From the NCBI GenBank assembly GCA_040386355.1, contig JAZKFP010000307.1, positions 1-22,149 of the forward strand: DNA of 22,149 bases. Direction: 5' to 3'. Within the stretch, counting starts at the first letter, position 1. Each line of letters opens with the position of its first letter. Source of the DNA: JAZKFP01 sp040386355 (GTDB taxonomy: Bacteria > Pseudomonadota > Gammaproteobacteria > Pseudomonadales > UBA6940). The position numbers were made by a program, and so were the translations under genes. The notes beneath the pieces are model-generated. The model made no database searches, was not told where the DNA came from, and worked only from the letters and a program-made list of their open reading frames with translations. Shown here piece by piece: positions 7,248 through 14,652 of this stretch.

Positions 7248-8798
7248 TTATGTTGGATTCGATTCGTCACGCAAAGGACAACGATAGGATTCTTTTACCA
7301 CGTCATCCTCTACTGAATCCAAATAAATATCAAATTTCCATAGTCGATGTAAATGTTTTAATACTTCATCGGTGCCATCGCGATTTAATGGACGACGATT
7401 ATGCCGTACGTGACGCAAGGTTAGAGATCGATCACCACGAATATTAACATTATAAATTTGAATGTTGGGTTCATTCATTGATAAGTTGTATTGATTGGAT
7501 AGTTTCTGCCGAATTTCTTTAAAGCCATCGTCATTATGAATAGCGGTGACTTTCATGTCTTTATTTTTATCGTCATCCATAATCGAAAATAATTTAAAGT
7601 CTCGCATTACTTTTGGTGATAAAAATTGCAGCACAAAACTTTCGTCTTTAAAGTTTTCCATCGCAAAATGTATGGTGTCTAACCAAGGAGAACCGGCGAT
7701 ATCAGGAAACCAACGTTTGTCTTCCTCGGTTGGATTTTCACAAATGCGACGAATATCTTGCATCATTGCAAAACCTAAGGCATAGGGATTAATACCCGAA
7801 AAATAAGGTTTATCAAATTCAGGTTGAAAAATAACGCCGGTGTGATATTGCAAGAATTCCAGCATAAAACCGTCATTCACAAGCTGGCGATTATAAAGTT
7901 CATTAATTAAGGTGTAATGCCAAAATGTTGCCCAACCTTCGTTCATTACTTGGGTTTGACGTTGTGGATAAAAATATTGCGCAATTTTACGCACGATACG
8001 TACAATTTCACGCTGCCAAGGTTCTAAAAGTGGCGCTCGTTTTTCAATAAAGTAGAGTAAGTTTTCCTGCGGTTCTGAAGGAAAACGTTCTTCAGTTAAA
8101 TTAGTTTTCTTTTCTTCTAATTGCGGAATAGTACGCCACAAATCATTAATTTGTTTTTGCAAATATTCGGCGCGCTCACTTTGACGTTTCTTTTCTTCTT
8201 CTGCAGAAATAGGGTAAGGTCGTTTATACCGATCGACTCCATAATTCATAATGGAATGGCAAGAATCAATAATGGATTCAACTTTTTGTGTGCCGTATTT
8301 TTCTTCGCATTGCGCAATATAACTTTTTGCAAACATTAAATAATCAATTATCGAAGAAGCATCGGTCCACGTTTTAAATAGATAATTATTTTTAAAAAAA
8401 GAATTATGCCCATAACACGCATGCGCAATCACTAACGCTTGCATGGTCATGGTGTTTTCTTCCATAAGATACGCAATACAGGGATTTGAATTAATCACAA
8501 TTTCGTACGCTAATCCCATTTGACCACGACGATAATCTTTTTCAACCGAAACAAATTTTTTGCCAAATGACCAATGATGATAACCGAGCGGCATCCCAAC
8601 GGATGAATACGCATCCATCATTTGTTCTGCGGAAATAATTTCAATTTGATTAGGAAAAGTATCAAGACGAAATTCTTTCGCTATTTCTCCTAATATTTTA
8701 TCGTATTTAGCAATCAGTTCAAATGTCCATTCTGAACCCACCGATAAAGGACCTTTCGGCATTTTTTTTGTACGATTTTTTGGTGCTTCAGACATCAT
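7248..8798 (-). CDS. spoVR: SpoVR/YcgB family protein
   Basis: The 516-residue protein matches the length of E. coli YcgB (about 510) and the SpoVR family: EWTFELIAKYDKILGEIAKEF near the N-terminus, GMPLGYHHWSFGKKF, an acidic NEGWATFWHYTLINELY block, and HACYGHNSFFKNNYLF with histidines that could bind metal. The biochemical role is unknown. In Bacillus the founding member affects spore cortex formation, and in gammaproteobacteria the gene travels with prkA and yeaH. The start is one of two adjacent ATGs (8798 or 8795). A TAAGG lies about 8 bases upstream, inside a short duplication of the yeaH stop region. It follows yeaH by 26 bases. Confidence 0.9.
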   Translation of the reverse strand: MMSEAPKNRTKKMPKGPLSVGSEWTFELIAKYDKILGEIAKEFRLDTFPNQIEIISAEQMMDAYSSVGMPLGYHHWSFGKKFVSVEKDYRRGQMGLAYEIVINSNPCIAYLMEENTMTMQALVIAHACYGHNSFFKNNYLFKTWTDASSIIDYLMFAKSYIAQCEEKYGTQKVESIIDSCHSIMNYGVDRYKRPYPISAEEEKKRQSERAEYLQKQINDLWRTIPQLEEKKTNLTEERFPSEPQENLLYFIEKRAPLLEPWQREIVRIVRKIAQYFYPQRQTQVMNEGWATFWHYTLINELYNRQLVNDGFMLEFLQYHTGVIFQPEFDKPYFSGINPYALGFAMMQDIRRICENPTEEDKRWFPDIAGSPWLDTIHFAMENFKDESFVLQFLSPKVMRDFKLFSIMDDDKNKDMKVTAIHNDDGFKEIRQKLSNQYNLSMNEPNIQIYNVNIRGDRSLTLRHVRHNRRPLNRDGTDEVLKHLHRLWKFDIYLDSVEDDVVKESYRCPLRDESNPT

Positions 8799-8824
8799 AT
8801 TTACAACCTTAGGCTAATGCTGTA

Positions 8825-10099
8825 TTAGGCTAGTGCTTTACGTTGAAATAAATTACGGAATACAGAGAAAATTTCAGATGGATCTGAAATTTGTTGCATC
8901 ACGAAAAAGTCACCAAATTGTTGCTGAATTAACTCGTATTCATGCCATAAGGCTTGATGACGGCGCGGATTAATTTCAACGTACGAGTAGTACTGAGACT
9001 TAGGTAGAATGTTATCGACGAGTATTTTACGACACAGTGGTGAATCATCATTCCAGTTATCACCATCGGATGCTTGAGCACCGTAAATATTCCATTCAGA
9101 TGGTGAATAACGTTCCTGAATAATTTCATCCATCAATTTTAAAGCACTGGAAACAATTGTACCGCCAGTTTCACGAGAATAAAAAAATTCTTGTTCATCC
9201 ACTTCTTTAGCACTGGTATGGTGACGAATAAAAACCACTTCAATTTTTTGATAATTGCGTTTTAGAAAAAGATATAACAGAATAAAAAAACGTTTCGCCA
9301 TATCTTTCATAGCTTGGTTCATAGAGCCTGAAACATCCATTAAACAAAACATTACCGCTTTAGAAGTAGGTTGCGGTACTTTGATATGTAAATTGTATTT
9401 TAAATCCAGATCATCAATAAAAGGTACGCGTTTTATTTTACGTTGTAATATATCGATGCGTTCTCGTAAGAATTGCATACGCTCATGATCTTGCAGCACA
9501 GAATCTAATCGCTCTTGCTGTGTTAATTCTTCCAAAAATTGTTTGAGTTGAAATTTAATAGAAGCGGTTAATGCAATTCGACGTCCAGCAGCATGGCGCA
9601 TAGAACGTACAATATTAATTTTCGATGGCGTACCTTGATTAACAATACCCGCACGCACGTATTTAAAATTATCAATGCCAGCAAGTTGACGTTTAATAAG
9701 ATTAGGTAGCGCTAAATCTTCAAATAAAAATTCTAAAAATTCATCTTGAGTTATTTGAAAAACAAATTCATCCATTCCTTCGCCTTGATTGCTGGCTTGG
9801 GTACCGCCTTTACCTTGACCACTTGGAGGCCGTGCAATCGAGTCACCGGTAATATAATCATGATTACCAGGAAGAATAATATCGCGATGTCCACCTTGAT
9901 CGTGATGGAAAACCCATTCATTAATATCTTTTTGCGGAATGGTGACTTGCTCACCCTTATCAAGATCCGTAATACTTCGTTTATTTACCGCTTCGGTAAC
10001 CGCTTTTTTAATATGGTCTCGATACCGTTTTAGAAATCTTTGACGATTTACGGCACTTTTATTTTTACTGTTCAGTCGTCTATCGATCACATAACTCAT
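8825..10099 (-). CDS. yeaH: YeaH family DUF444 protein with von Willebrand A-like domain
   Basis: With the start at 10099 the protein has 424 residues, close to E. coli YeaH (427), and begins MSYVIDRRLNSKNKSAVNRQ, which aligns with the family N-terminus. The frame is open to 10189, but the extra 30 codons read through an intergenic repeat and are not protein. AGGAG at 10104-10108 lies 4 bases before the chosen ATG. Residues 248-272 (FCLMDVSGSMNQAMKDMAK) form a VWA-type MIDAS with Asp255, Ser257 and Ser259. A Gly/Gln-rich stretch occurs near 91-108. YeaH works with the YeaG/PrkA kinase in stress and nutrient-starvation responses in E. coli; the mechanism is not established. It sits between prkA and spoVR. 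Confidence 0.9.
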   Translation of the reverse strand: MSYVIDRRLNSKNKSAVNRQRFLKRYRDHIKKAVTEAVNKRSITDLDKGEQVTIPQKDINEWVFHHDQGGHRDIILPGNHDYITGDSIARPPSGQGKGGTQASNQGEGMDEFVFQITQDEFLEFLFEDLALPNLIKRQLAGIDNFKYVRAGIVNQGTPSKINIVRSMRHAAGRRIALTASIKFQLKQFLEELTQQERLDSVLQDHERMQFLRERIDILQRKIKRVPFIDDLDLKYNLHIKVPQPTSKAVMFCLMDVSGSMNQAMKDMAKRFFILLYLFLKRNYQKIEVVFIRHHTSAKEVDEQEFFYSRETGGTIVSSALKLMDEIIQERYSPSEWNIYGAQASDGDNWNDDSPLCRKILVDNILPKSQYYSYVEINPRRHQALWHEYELIQQQFGDFFVMQQISDPSEIFSVFRNLFQRKALA

Positions 10100-10103
10100 A
10101 CAA

Positions 10104-10108
10104 CTCCT
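10104..10108 (-). promoter_or_regulatory. Shine-Dalgarno sequence that fixes the yeaH start
   Basis: On the minus strand the sequence reads GGTGGTAGGAGTTGTATG. AGGAG lies 4 bases from ATG 10099 and touches the terminal GGTA of the repeat at 10108-10226. It supports the short YeaH start over the longer frame. Confidence 0.7.
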
Positions 10109-10226
10109 ACCACCCTCCGCAGAAAGGTTTTCTAGGTTGTTGCAAAATTCGTTCGCATACTCAACTGTATGCTCCGCTGCCTCACTCACTTTGCGCCTAC
10201 TAGAAAACCATTCTGCGTTCGGTATA
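10108..10226. repeat. MITE-like intergenic repeat, copy B
   Basis: The right end is TAGAAAACCATTCTGCG then TTCGGTATA. The left end contains CCGCAGAAAGGTTTTCTAG, its inverted counterpart. Inside are GCATAC/GTATGC hairpin arms and the core GTATGCTCCGCTGC, shared in inverted orientation with the copy at 14480. At 119 bp it is the shortest copy. It fills most of the gap between prkA and yeaH and creates the false 30-codon extension of YeaH. Confidence 0.75.
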
Positions 10227-10292
10227 ACCCTTTAAAGAAATCCTTTTGCGACAATATATAAAAACTATTAAACATAGGCTTGATAGTAATAT

Positions 10293-12215
10293 TTATTGTG
10301 ATTTTCGAACTCGTAAATACCATTCCGATAATAAACGAACTTGTTTTTCGGTATAGCCTCTTTGGACCATACGATTCACAAAGTCTTCGTGTTTGCGACC
10401 GTCGTCTTTGGATGCTTTTGGATTAAATGAAATAACGGGTAATAAATCTTCCGTATTGGAAAACATTTTTTTCTCAATGACCGAGCGTAATTTTTCATAG
10501 CTCAGCCACGAAGGATTTTTGCCTTGATGGTTGGCGCGGGCACGTAATACAAAATTAACGACTTCGTTACGGAAATCTTTTGGATTACTAATGCCGGCAG
10601 GTTTTTCAATTTTTTCTAATTCATCGTTAAGTGATGAACGTGCAAAAATTTCACCGGTGTCAGGATCGCGGAATTCTTGATCTTGAATCCAAAAATCAGC
10701 GTAGGTGACATAGCGATCAAAAATATTTTGACCATATTCCGAATAGGATTCGAGATAGGCGGTTTGAATTTCCTTTCCAATAAATTCGACATAACGTGAC
10801 GCTAACCATTCTTTAATAAATCGTAAATAACGATCACGGGTTTCAGCAGGGAATTGTTCTTGTTCAATTTGCATTTCTAAGACATGCAATAAATGCACAG
10901 GGTTGGCAGCGATTTCACTGTTATCGTAGTTGAATACTTTGGATAAAATTTTAAAAGCAAATCGTGTTGATAAGCCGTTCATGCCTTCATCGACACCCGC
11001 CATATCACGGTATTCTTGAATGGATTTTGCTTTAGGATCGGTATCTTTTAAATTCTCACCATCGTAAATACGCATTTTTGAATAAATGGTAGAATTTTCG
11101 GGTTCTTTTTGTCGAGATAATACGGAGAACTGCGCCAACATACGTAACGTATCCGGTGCACAATGCGCATCTTTTAATGACGAACTGCTTAATAATTTTT
11201 CGTAGATTTTTACTTCTTCCGTAACGCGTAAGCAATAAGGCACTTTCACAATGTAAATACGATCGATAAACGCTTCGTTATTTTTATTATTTTTAAATGT
11301 TTGCCATTCTGATTCGTTGGAATGCGCGAGCACCACACCTTCAAAAGGAATTGCACCTAAACCTTCTGTCCCGTTGTAATTTCCTTCTTGCGTTGCGGTT
11401 AATAATGGATGCAACACTTTAATCGGTGCTTTAAACATTTCGACAAATTCAAGTAATCCTTGATTTGCTTTACACAAACCACCAGAAAATGAATAACAAT
11501 CTGGATCGTTTTGCGCAAATTCTTCCAGTTTACGGATGTCGACTTTACCAACCAATGCAGAAATATCTTGGTTGTTGTCATCACCAGGTTCGGTTTTTGA
11601 CAGTGCAGTTTGATCGAGAATAGAAGGGAAAAGTTTTACCACGCGAAACTTACTAATATCGCCGCCAAATTCATGCAAACGTTTTACTGCCCAGGGTGAC
11701 ATAATCGTTTTTACATAACGTCGATGAATACCAAATTCTTCTTCTAAAATTCCTGCGTCTTCTTCAGGATCAAATAAACCTAAAGGCGATTCATTAACAG
11801 GTGAACCTTTAATCGCATAAAAAGGAATTTTTTCAATAAGATGTTTTAGTTTTTCTGCAAGCGAAGATTTACCACCGCCAACAGGACCTAATAAATACAA
11901 AATTTGTTTTTTCTCTTCCAAGCCTTGAGCGGAATGTTTGAAGTACGAAACAATTTGTTCAATTGCTTCTTCCATTCCATAAAATTCGTTAAATGCGGGA
12001 TAACGTTTAATTATTTTGTTAGAAAAAATACGGCTTAGTCGAGGATCTTTTGACGTATCAACTACTGTCGGTTCACCGATTGCTTCAAGCATTCTTTCAG
12101 CAGCCGATGCGTAGGTTTTAGGATTTTCTTTGCAGAGTTCAAGATATTCTTGAATGCTGTACTCTTCTTTCTGCGTGACCGCATAGCGATTTTGATAATG
12201 CTGAAAAATACTCAT
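10293..12215 (-). CDS. prkA: PrkA/YeaG family AAA+ serine protein kinase
   Basis: The 640 residues match E. coli YeaG (644). The N-terminal half has an AAA-type nucleotide-binding region with Walker A GPVGGGKS (110-117) and the family sequences YPAFNEFYGMEEAIEQIVSYF and GLVEFVEMFKAP-like elements (here GLLEFVEMFKAPIKVLHPLL). The C-terminal half carries the PrkA kinase-like region (SYEKLRSVIEKKMF). Bacillus PrkA phosphorylates a 60-kDa protein on serine, and E. coli YeaG acts in nitrogen-starvation and stress survival. Recent work on family members also reports AAA+ protease-like activity, so the kinase label should be held loosely. AGAGGAA lies 7-8 bases upstream of the ATG. It is the first gene of a probable prkA-yeaH-spoVR-msrB unit. 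Confidence 0.92.
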   Translation of the reverse strand: MSIFQHYQNRYAVTQKEEYSIQEYLELCKENPKTYASAAERMLEAIGEPTVVDTSKDPRLSRIFSNKIIKRYPAFNEFYGMEEAIEQIVSYFKHSAQGLEEKKQILYLLGPVGGGKSSLAEKLKHLIEKIPFYAIKGSPVNESPLGLFDPEEDAGILEEEFGIHRRYVKTIMSPWAVKRLHEFGGDISKFRVVKLFPSILDQTALSKTEPGDDNNQDISALVGKVDIRKLEEFAQNDPDCYSFSGGLCKANQGLLEFVEMFKAPIKVLHPLLTATQEGNYNGTEGLGAIPFEGVVLAHSNESEWQTFKNNKNNEAFIDRIYIVKVPYCLRVTEEVKIYEKLLSSSSLKDAHCAPDTLRMLAQFSVLSRQKEPENSTIYSKMRIYDGENLKDTDPKAKSIQEYRDMAGVDEGMNGLSTRFAFKILSKVFNYDNSEIAANPVHLLHVLEMQIEQEQFPAETRDRYLRFIKEWLASRYVEFIGKEIQTAYLESYSEYGQNIFDRYVTYADFWIQDQEFRDPDTGEIFARSSLNDELEKIEKPAGISNPKDFRNEVVNFVLRARANHQGKNPSWLSYEKLRSVIEKKMFSNTEDLLPVISFNPKASKDDGRKHEDFVNRMVQRGYTEKQVRLLSEWYLRVRKSQ

Positions 12216-12244
12216 GGTGTTATTCCTCTGTTAAGTCGCTTGCA

Positions 12245-12371
12245 TATTACCTTCCCAAAATAATTTCCTAGTTGTTGAGACGCTTATTCGCCTACTCACG
12301 TACTTTTTAATACGCTCCGCGGGCTTATAATCATCTCGCCTACAGAAAAAGCATTTTGTGTTTGGTAATTA
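12245..12371. repeat. MITE-like intergenic repeat, copy C
   Basis: The left end TATTACCTTCCCAAAATAA followed by TTTCCTAG and the right end CTACAGAAAAAGCATTTTG then TGTTTGGTAATTA are imperfect inverted copies of the family ends. The core TACGCTCCGCGGGCTTA matches the copy at 13439 (TATGCTCCGGGGGCTTA). It lies in the 5' leader of prkA, and its end is 29 bases from the start codon, so prkA keeps its own ribosome binding site. Confidence 0.65.
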
Positions 12372-12613
12372 TCAATTCTGTTCTGCGAAAATTTTTTACT
12401 CGTTGAGTAGTTATTCACAATCAATTGTTGCTTGCTAAAACAGCGGCGTCATTGGTACTTCTCATAACGCATCTTGTTGATTTTGTAACTTTATCTTTTC
12501 CTCACTATAGCGTGTAATTAGCTTATTTGTTTAATCTTCATAATGATTTTTTTATGTTTTATGTGAGGCCAAAAAAACACGTTTGAACGTTGTCTATTTA
12601 TTTTGGCTATTGT
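12372..12613. other. AT-rich intergenic region upstream of prkA
   Basis: There is no gene in these 242 bases, and with copy C they make the 398-base gap between apaH and prkA. It should hold the prkA promoter and the end of the lptD-to-apaH transcript. I see no convincing intrinsic terminator for apaH. Confidence 0.5.
12504..12510 (-). promoter_or_regulatory. Candidate -10 element for prkA
   Basis: On the minus strand the sequence reads CGCTATAGTG. CTATAGT is one base from the extended CTATACT type -10 that sigma-S and sigma-70 share, and no good -35 hexamer sits at 16-18 bp. A -35-independent, stress-type promoter would fit the known RpoS link of yeaG in E. coli. This is only a sequence resemblance. 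Confidence 0.3.
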
Positions 12614-13435
12614 TCATTCTGGCTGTGCCAGTACTGAAAACCGTTGTAAATCATCCAAACGAATTGCGGTCAAACTATTTCCCCACACACATCCTGTATC
12701 ACTTGCGATGATCGAATCGTCATCGGTTTTACCTTGCAACGCCGCCCAATGTCCAAAGATAATTTTTGTGCTTGAAGGCCATTGCAGCGGATAACGAAAC
12801 CAAGGTGCAAAATTACTAGGTAAGGTGTGCTCACTCTCTTTATGAGTAAAGTTTAAAGTTCCATGAATATCGATAAGACGCATGCGGGTGAAATAGTTGA
12901 CTATACAGCGAAAACGTTCAATGCCTTGTAGATCATCAGACCATTGCGCTGGCGTGTTACCAAATATTTCTAATAAATAGTCACGCAAGTGCACGGATGA
13001 AGCGATTAAATACTGATGAGCTTCTGATGCATAGTGTTGAGCCTGATTCAATGACCAGATGTGTGGAATGCCAGCGTGAGATAACCAAATGGAAGTATTC
13101 GGTTCATTCCATAACAAGGGTTGTTGACGTAACCAATTCAGCCACATCTCACATTCTGGTGCATGTAAAATTTCGGTCAGTGTGTCGCCCCGACGTTCTG
13201 ACATTTCGCTATAAAAACATCGTAAAAGATGAATGTCGTGGTTACCTAATACTGGCTGAATAATCGAACGATGTTTATAAACATAATCCATAACCGCCGC
13301 TGAATCTGGTCCGCGATTTACTAAATCACCTGCGAGTAATAAACGATCGTATTTTGAATTAAATTTAATTTTTTGAAGGAGACGAAGAAATGGTTCGAAA
13401 CAGCCTTGGATATCTCCAATTGTGTATGTCGTCAT
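12614..13435 (-). CDS. apaH: Symmetrical bis(5'-nucleosyl)-tetraphosphatase
   Basis: ApaH hydrolyses Ap4A to two ADP, clearing stress dinucleotides and NpnN caps on RNA. The 273 residues match the family (E. coli 280). The metallophosphatase motifs are in order: IGDIQG (6-11), LAGDLVNRGPDS (34-45) and VLGNHD (62-67), with further metal or substrate histidines in WLSHAGIPHIW and FGHWAAL. The N-terminus MTTYTIGDIQGC fits the family exactly, so the start is secure. However, the bases before it belong to repeat copy D and offer only a weak GGGG about 10 bases upstream. It is the last gene of the lptD-surA-pdxA-rsmA-apaH order; apaG, usually just before it, is absent. Confidence 0.93.
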   Translation of the reverse strand: MTTYTIGDIQGCFEPFLRLLQKIKFNSKYDRLLLAGDLVNRGPDSAAVMDYVYKHRSIIQPVLGNHDIHLLRCFYSEMSERRGDTLTEILHAPECEMWLNWLRQQPLLWNEPNTSIWLSHAGIPHIWSLNQAQHYASEAHQYLIASSVHLRDYLLEIFGNTPAQWSDDLQGIERFRCIVNYFTRMRLIDIHGTLNFTHKESEHTLPSNFAPWFRYPLQWPSSTKIIFGHWAALQGKTDDDSIIASDTGCVWGNSLTAIRLDDLQRFSVLAQPE

Positions 13436-13438
13436 GTG

Positions 13439-13629
13439 TTATCAGCCCCATAATGATTTTCCAGCAAAATGCCGTTCGCAAGACATTTAGTTGAGGTGCT
13501 TACTCTCCTTGAACCTTTTTAATGAAAAAGGTTCAGCATACTTTTGAGTATGCTCCGGGGGCTTATTTCACAGCGCGTGCAACGTGGTTCGTAAGACGTT
13601 GCACTAGAAAACCATTCTGATGCCGGTAA
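13439..13629. repeat. MITE-like intergenic repeat, copy D
   Basis: The ends TTATCAGCCCC...TTTTCCAG and CTAGAAAACCATTCTG then ATGCCGGTAA are imperfect inverted repeats with about 18 of 26 positions alike. Inside are the AAAATGCCGTTCGCAAG core shared with copy A, a perfect 10-bp stem with loop AATG at 13511-13534, and a second hairpin GCATACT/AGTATGC at 13536-13553. It occupies almost the whole rsmA-apaH gap, where apaG is expected, and ends 3 bases upstream of the apaH start codon. Confidence 0.75.
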
Positions 13630-13673
13630 TTAATTTCTACAAAATGGTTTTCCATTTGTTTTTTTATACATTT

Positions 13674-14474
13674 TTAATGTGAAACAAACGCCGTACGTTT
13701 TACGAGATAATTTGCAAGTTCAATATAGTCTTCGACGGAAAGTGCTTCGGCGCGAATCATTGAATCAAAGCCTAGATGTTGCCATTCTTCCAACGTAAAC
13801 CAATTTTTTAAATTAGAAATAACTTTTTTGCGCCGCTGCTGAAATGCATCACGCGTAATATTATGCAAGTGAGCGCGTAGTTCCTGAGAAAAGTTATTCG
13901 CTTTAAAATGCAAATGCACAACAGCGGACATGACTTTTGGTGGAGGATTAAAAGCGTTAGCTGGGACATCAAATAGCGCATGTATATCCGCTTCTGCTTG
14001 GAACAAAACACTTAAGCGTCCATAGGCTTTGGTTTGTGGCACCGCACATAAACGATCGACCACTTCTTTTTGCAGCATAAATAATAGGTTTTGAATATGC
14101 GTTTGATTATCTAAAAGATGAAATAAAAGCGGCGTTGAAATGTTGTAGGGTAAATTACCAACAATCGTTAATGATGTTTGAAGTGATTCACCAAGCGCAT
14201 TAAAATCAAACTTTAACGCATCCGCTTGAATCACTTGCACGTTTGAAGAATCAAAATTTGCCTGTAGTTTTGGTACCAAATCACGATCAATTTCGACTAA
14301 CGTCATTGGTACGTTTAAACCAATTAATTCGCGTGTCAATGCGCCTAAACCTGGCCCGATTTCTACTACATGTTTTGGGAGTAATTCTTGAATATGACCA
14401 ACGATAGAATGAATTACCATACCGTCATGCAGAAAGTGCTGCCCAAATCGTTTGCGCGGGATATGACTACTCAT
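13674..14474 (-). CDS. rsmA: 16S rRNA (adenine(1518)-N6/adenine(1519)-N6)-dimethyltransferase
   Basis: RsmA (KsgA) dimethylates two adjacent adenines in the 3' hairpin of 16S rRNA late in small-subunit assembly. With ATG 14474 the protein has 266 residues (E. coli 273) and begins MSSHIPRKRFGQHFLHD, the family N-terminus. The frame runs on to 14540, but that part translates repeat copy E. SAM-binding VEIGPGLGALT (37-47), the acidic VEID (60-63), ADALKFD (84-90) and the catalytic NLPYNIS (107-113) are all present. No clear Shine-Dalgarno precedes the ATG: the nearest purine-rich bases are the GGTATA of the repeat end. It lies between pdxA and apaH as in enterics. Confidence 0.93.
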   Translation of the reverse strand: MSSHIPRKRFGQHFLHDGMVIHSIVGHIQELLPKHVVEIGPGLGALTRELIGLNVPMTLVEIDRDLVPKLQANFDSSNVQVIQADALKFDFNALGESLQTSLTIVGNLPYNISTPLLFHLLDNQTHIQNLLFMLQKEVVDRLCAVPQTKAYGRLSVLFQAEADIHALFDVPANAFNPPPKVMSAVVHLHFKANNFSQELRAHLHNITRDAFQQRRKKVISNLKNWFTLEEWQHLGFDSMIRAEALSVEDYIELANYLVKRTAFVSH

Positions 14475-14479
14475 GACTG

Positions 14480-14650
14480 TATACCAAATATCAAACGCAG
14501 AATGCTTTTCCAGGTGCAATGCGAACGGCATTGCACGCAAAGAGAACCAAGCAGCGGAGCATACTGAAAAGCATGCAAAACCTTTTTAATGAAAAAGGTT
14601 TTGGCAGAGTGAAATTTGCAATAACCTGGAAAGCCATTCTGAAGAAGGTA
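14480..14650. repeat. MITE-like intergenic repeat, copy E
   Basis: The left end reads TATACCAAATATCAAACGCA then GAATGCTTTTCCAGG. The right end reads AACCTGGAAAGCCATTCTG then AAGAAGGTA, its inverted counterpart. Internal features are GCAATGC/GCATTGC arms near 14515-14534, the core GAACGGCATT (copies A and D in inverse orientation) and a 12-bp stem with loop AATG at 14576-14603. It fills the space between the pdxA stop and the rsmA start almost exactly, ending 2 bases from the pdxA stop codon and 5 from the rsmA ATG. Confidence 0.8.
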
Positions 14651-14652
14651 TT

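Noticed and set aside
10100..10189. 30-codon N-terminal extension of the YeaH frame
   Set aside because: It translates repeat copy B, lacks similarity to YeaH, and a good AGGAG precedes ATG 10099, which gives the family N-terminus.
14475..14540. 22-codon N-terminal extension of the RsmA frame
   Set aside because: It lies within repeat copy E; the family N-terminus RKRFGQHFLHD begins just after ATG 14474.
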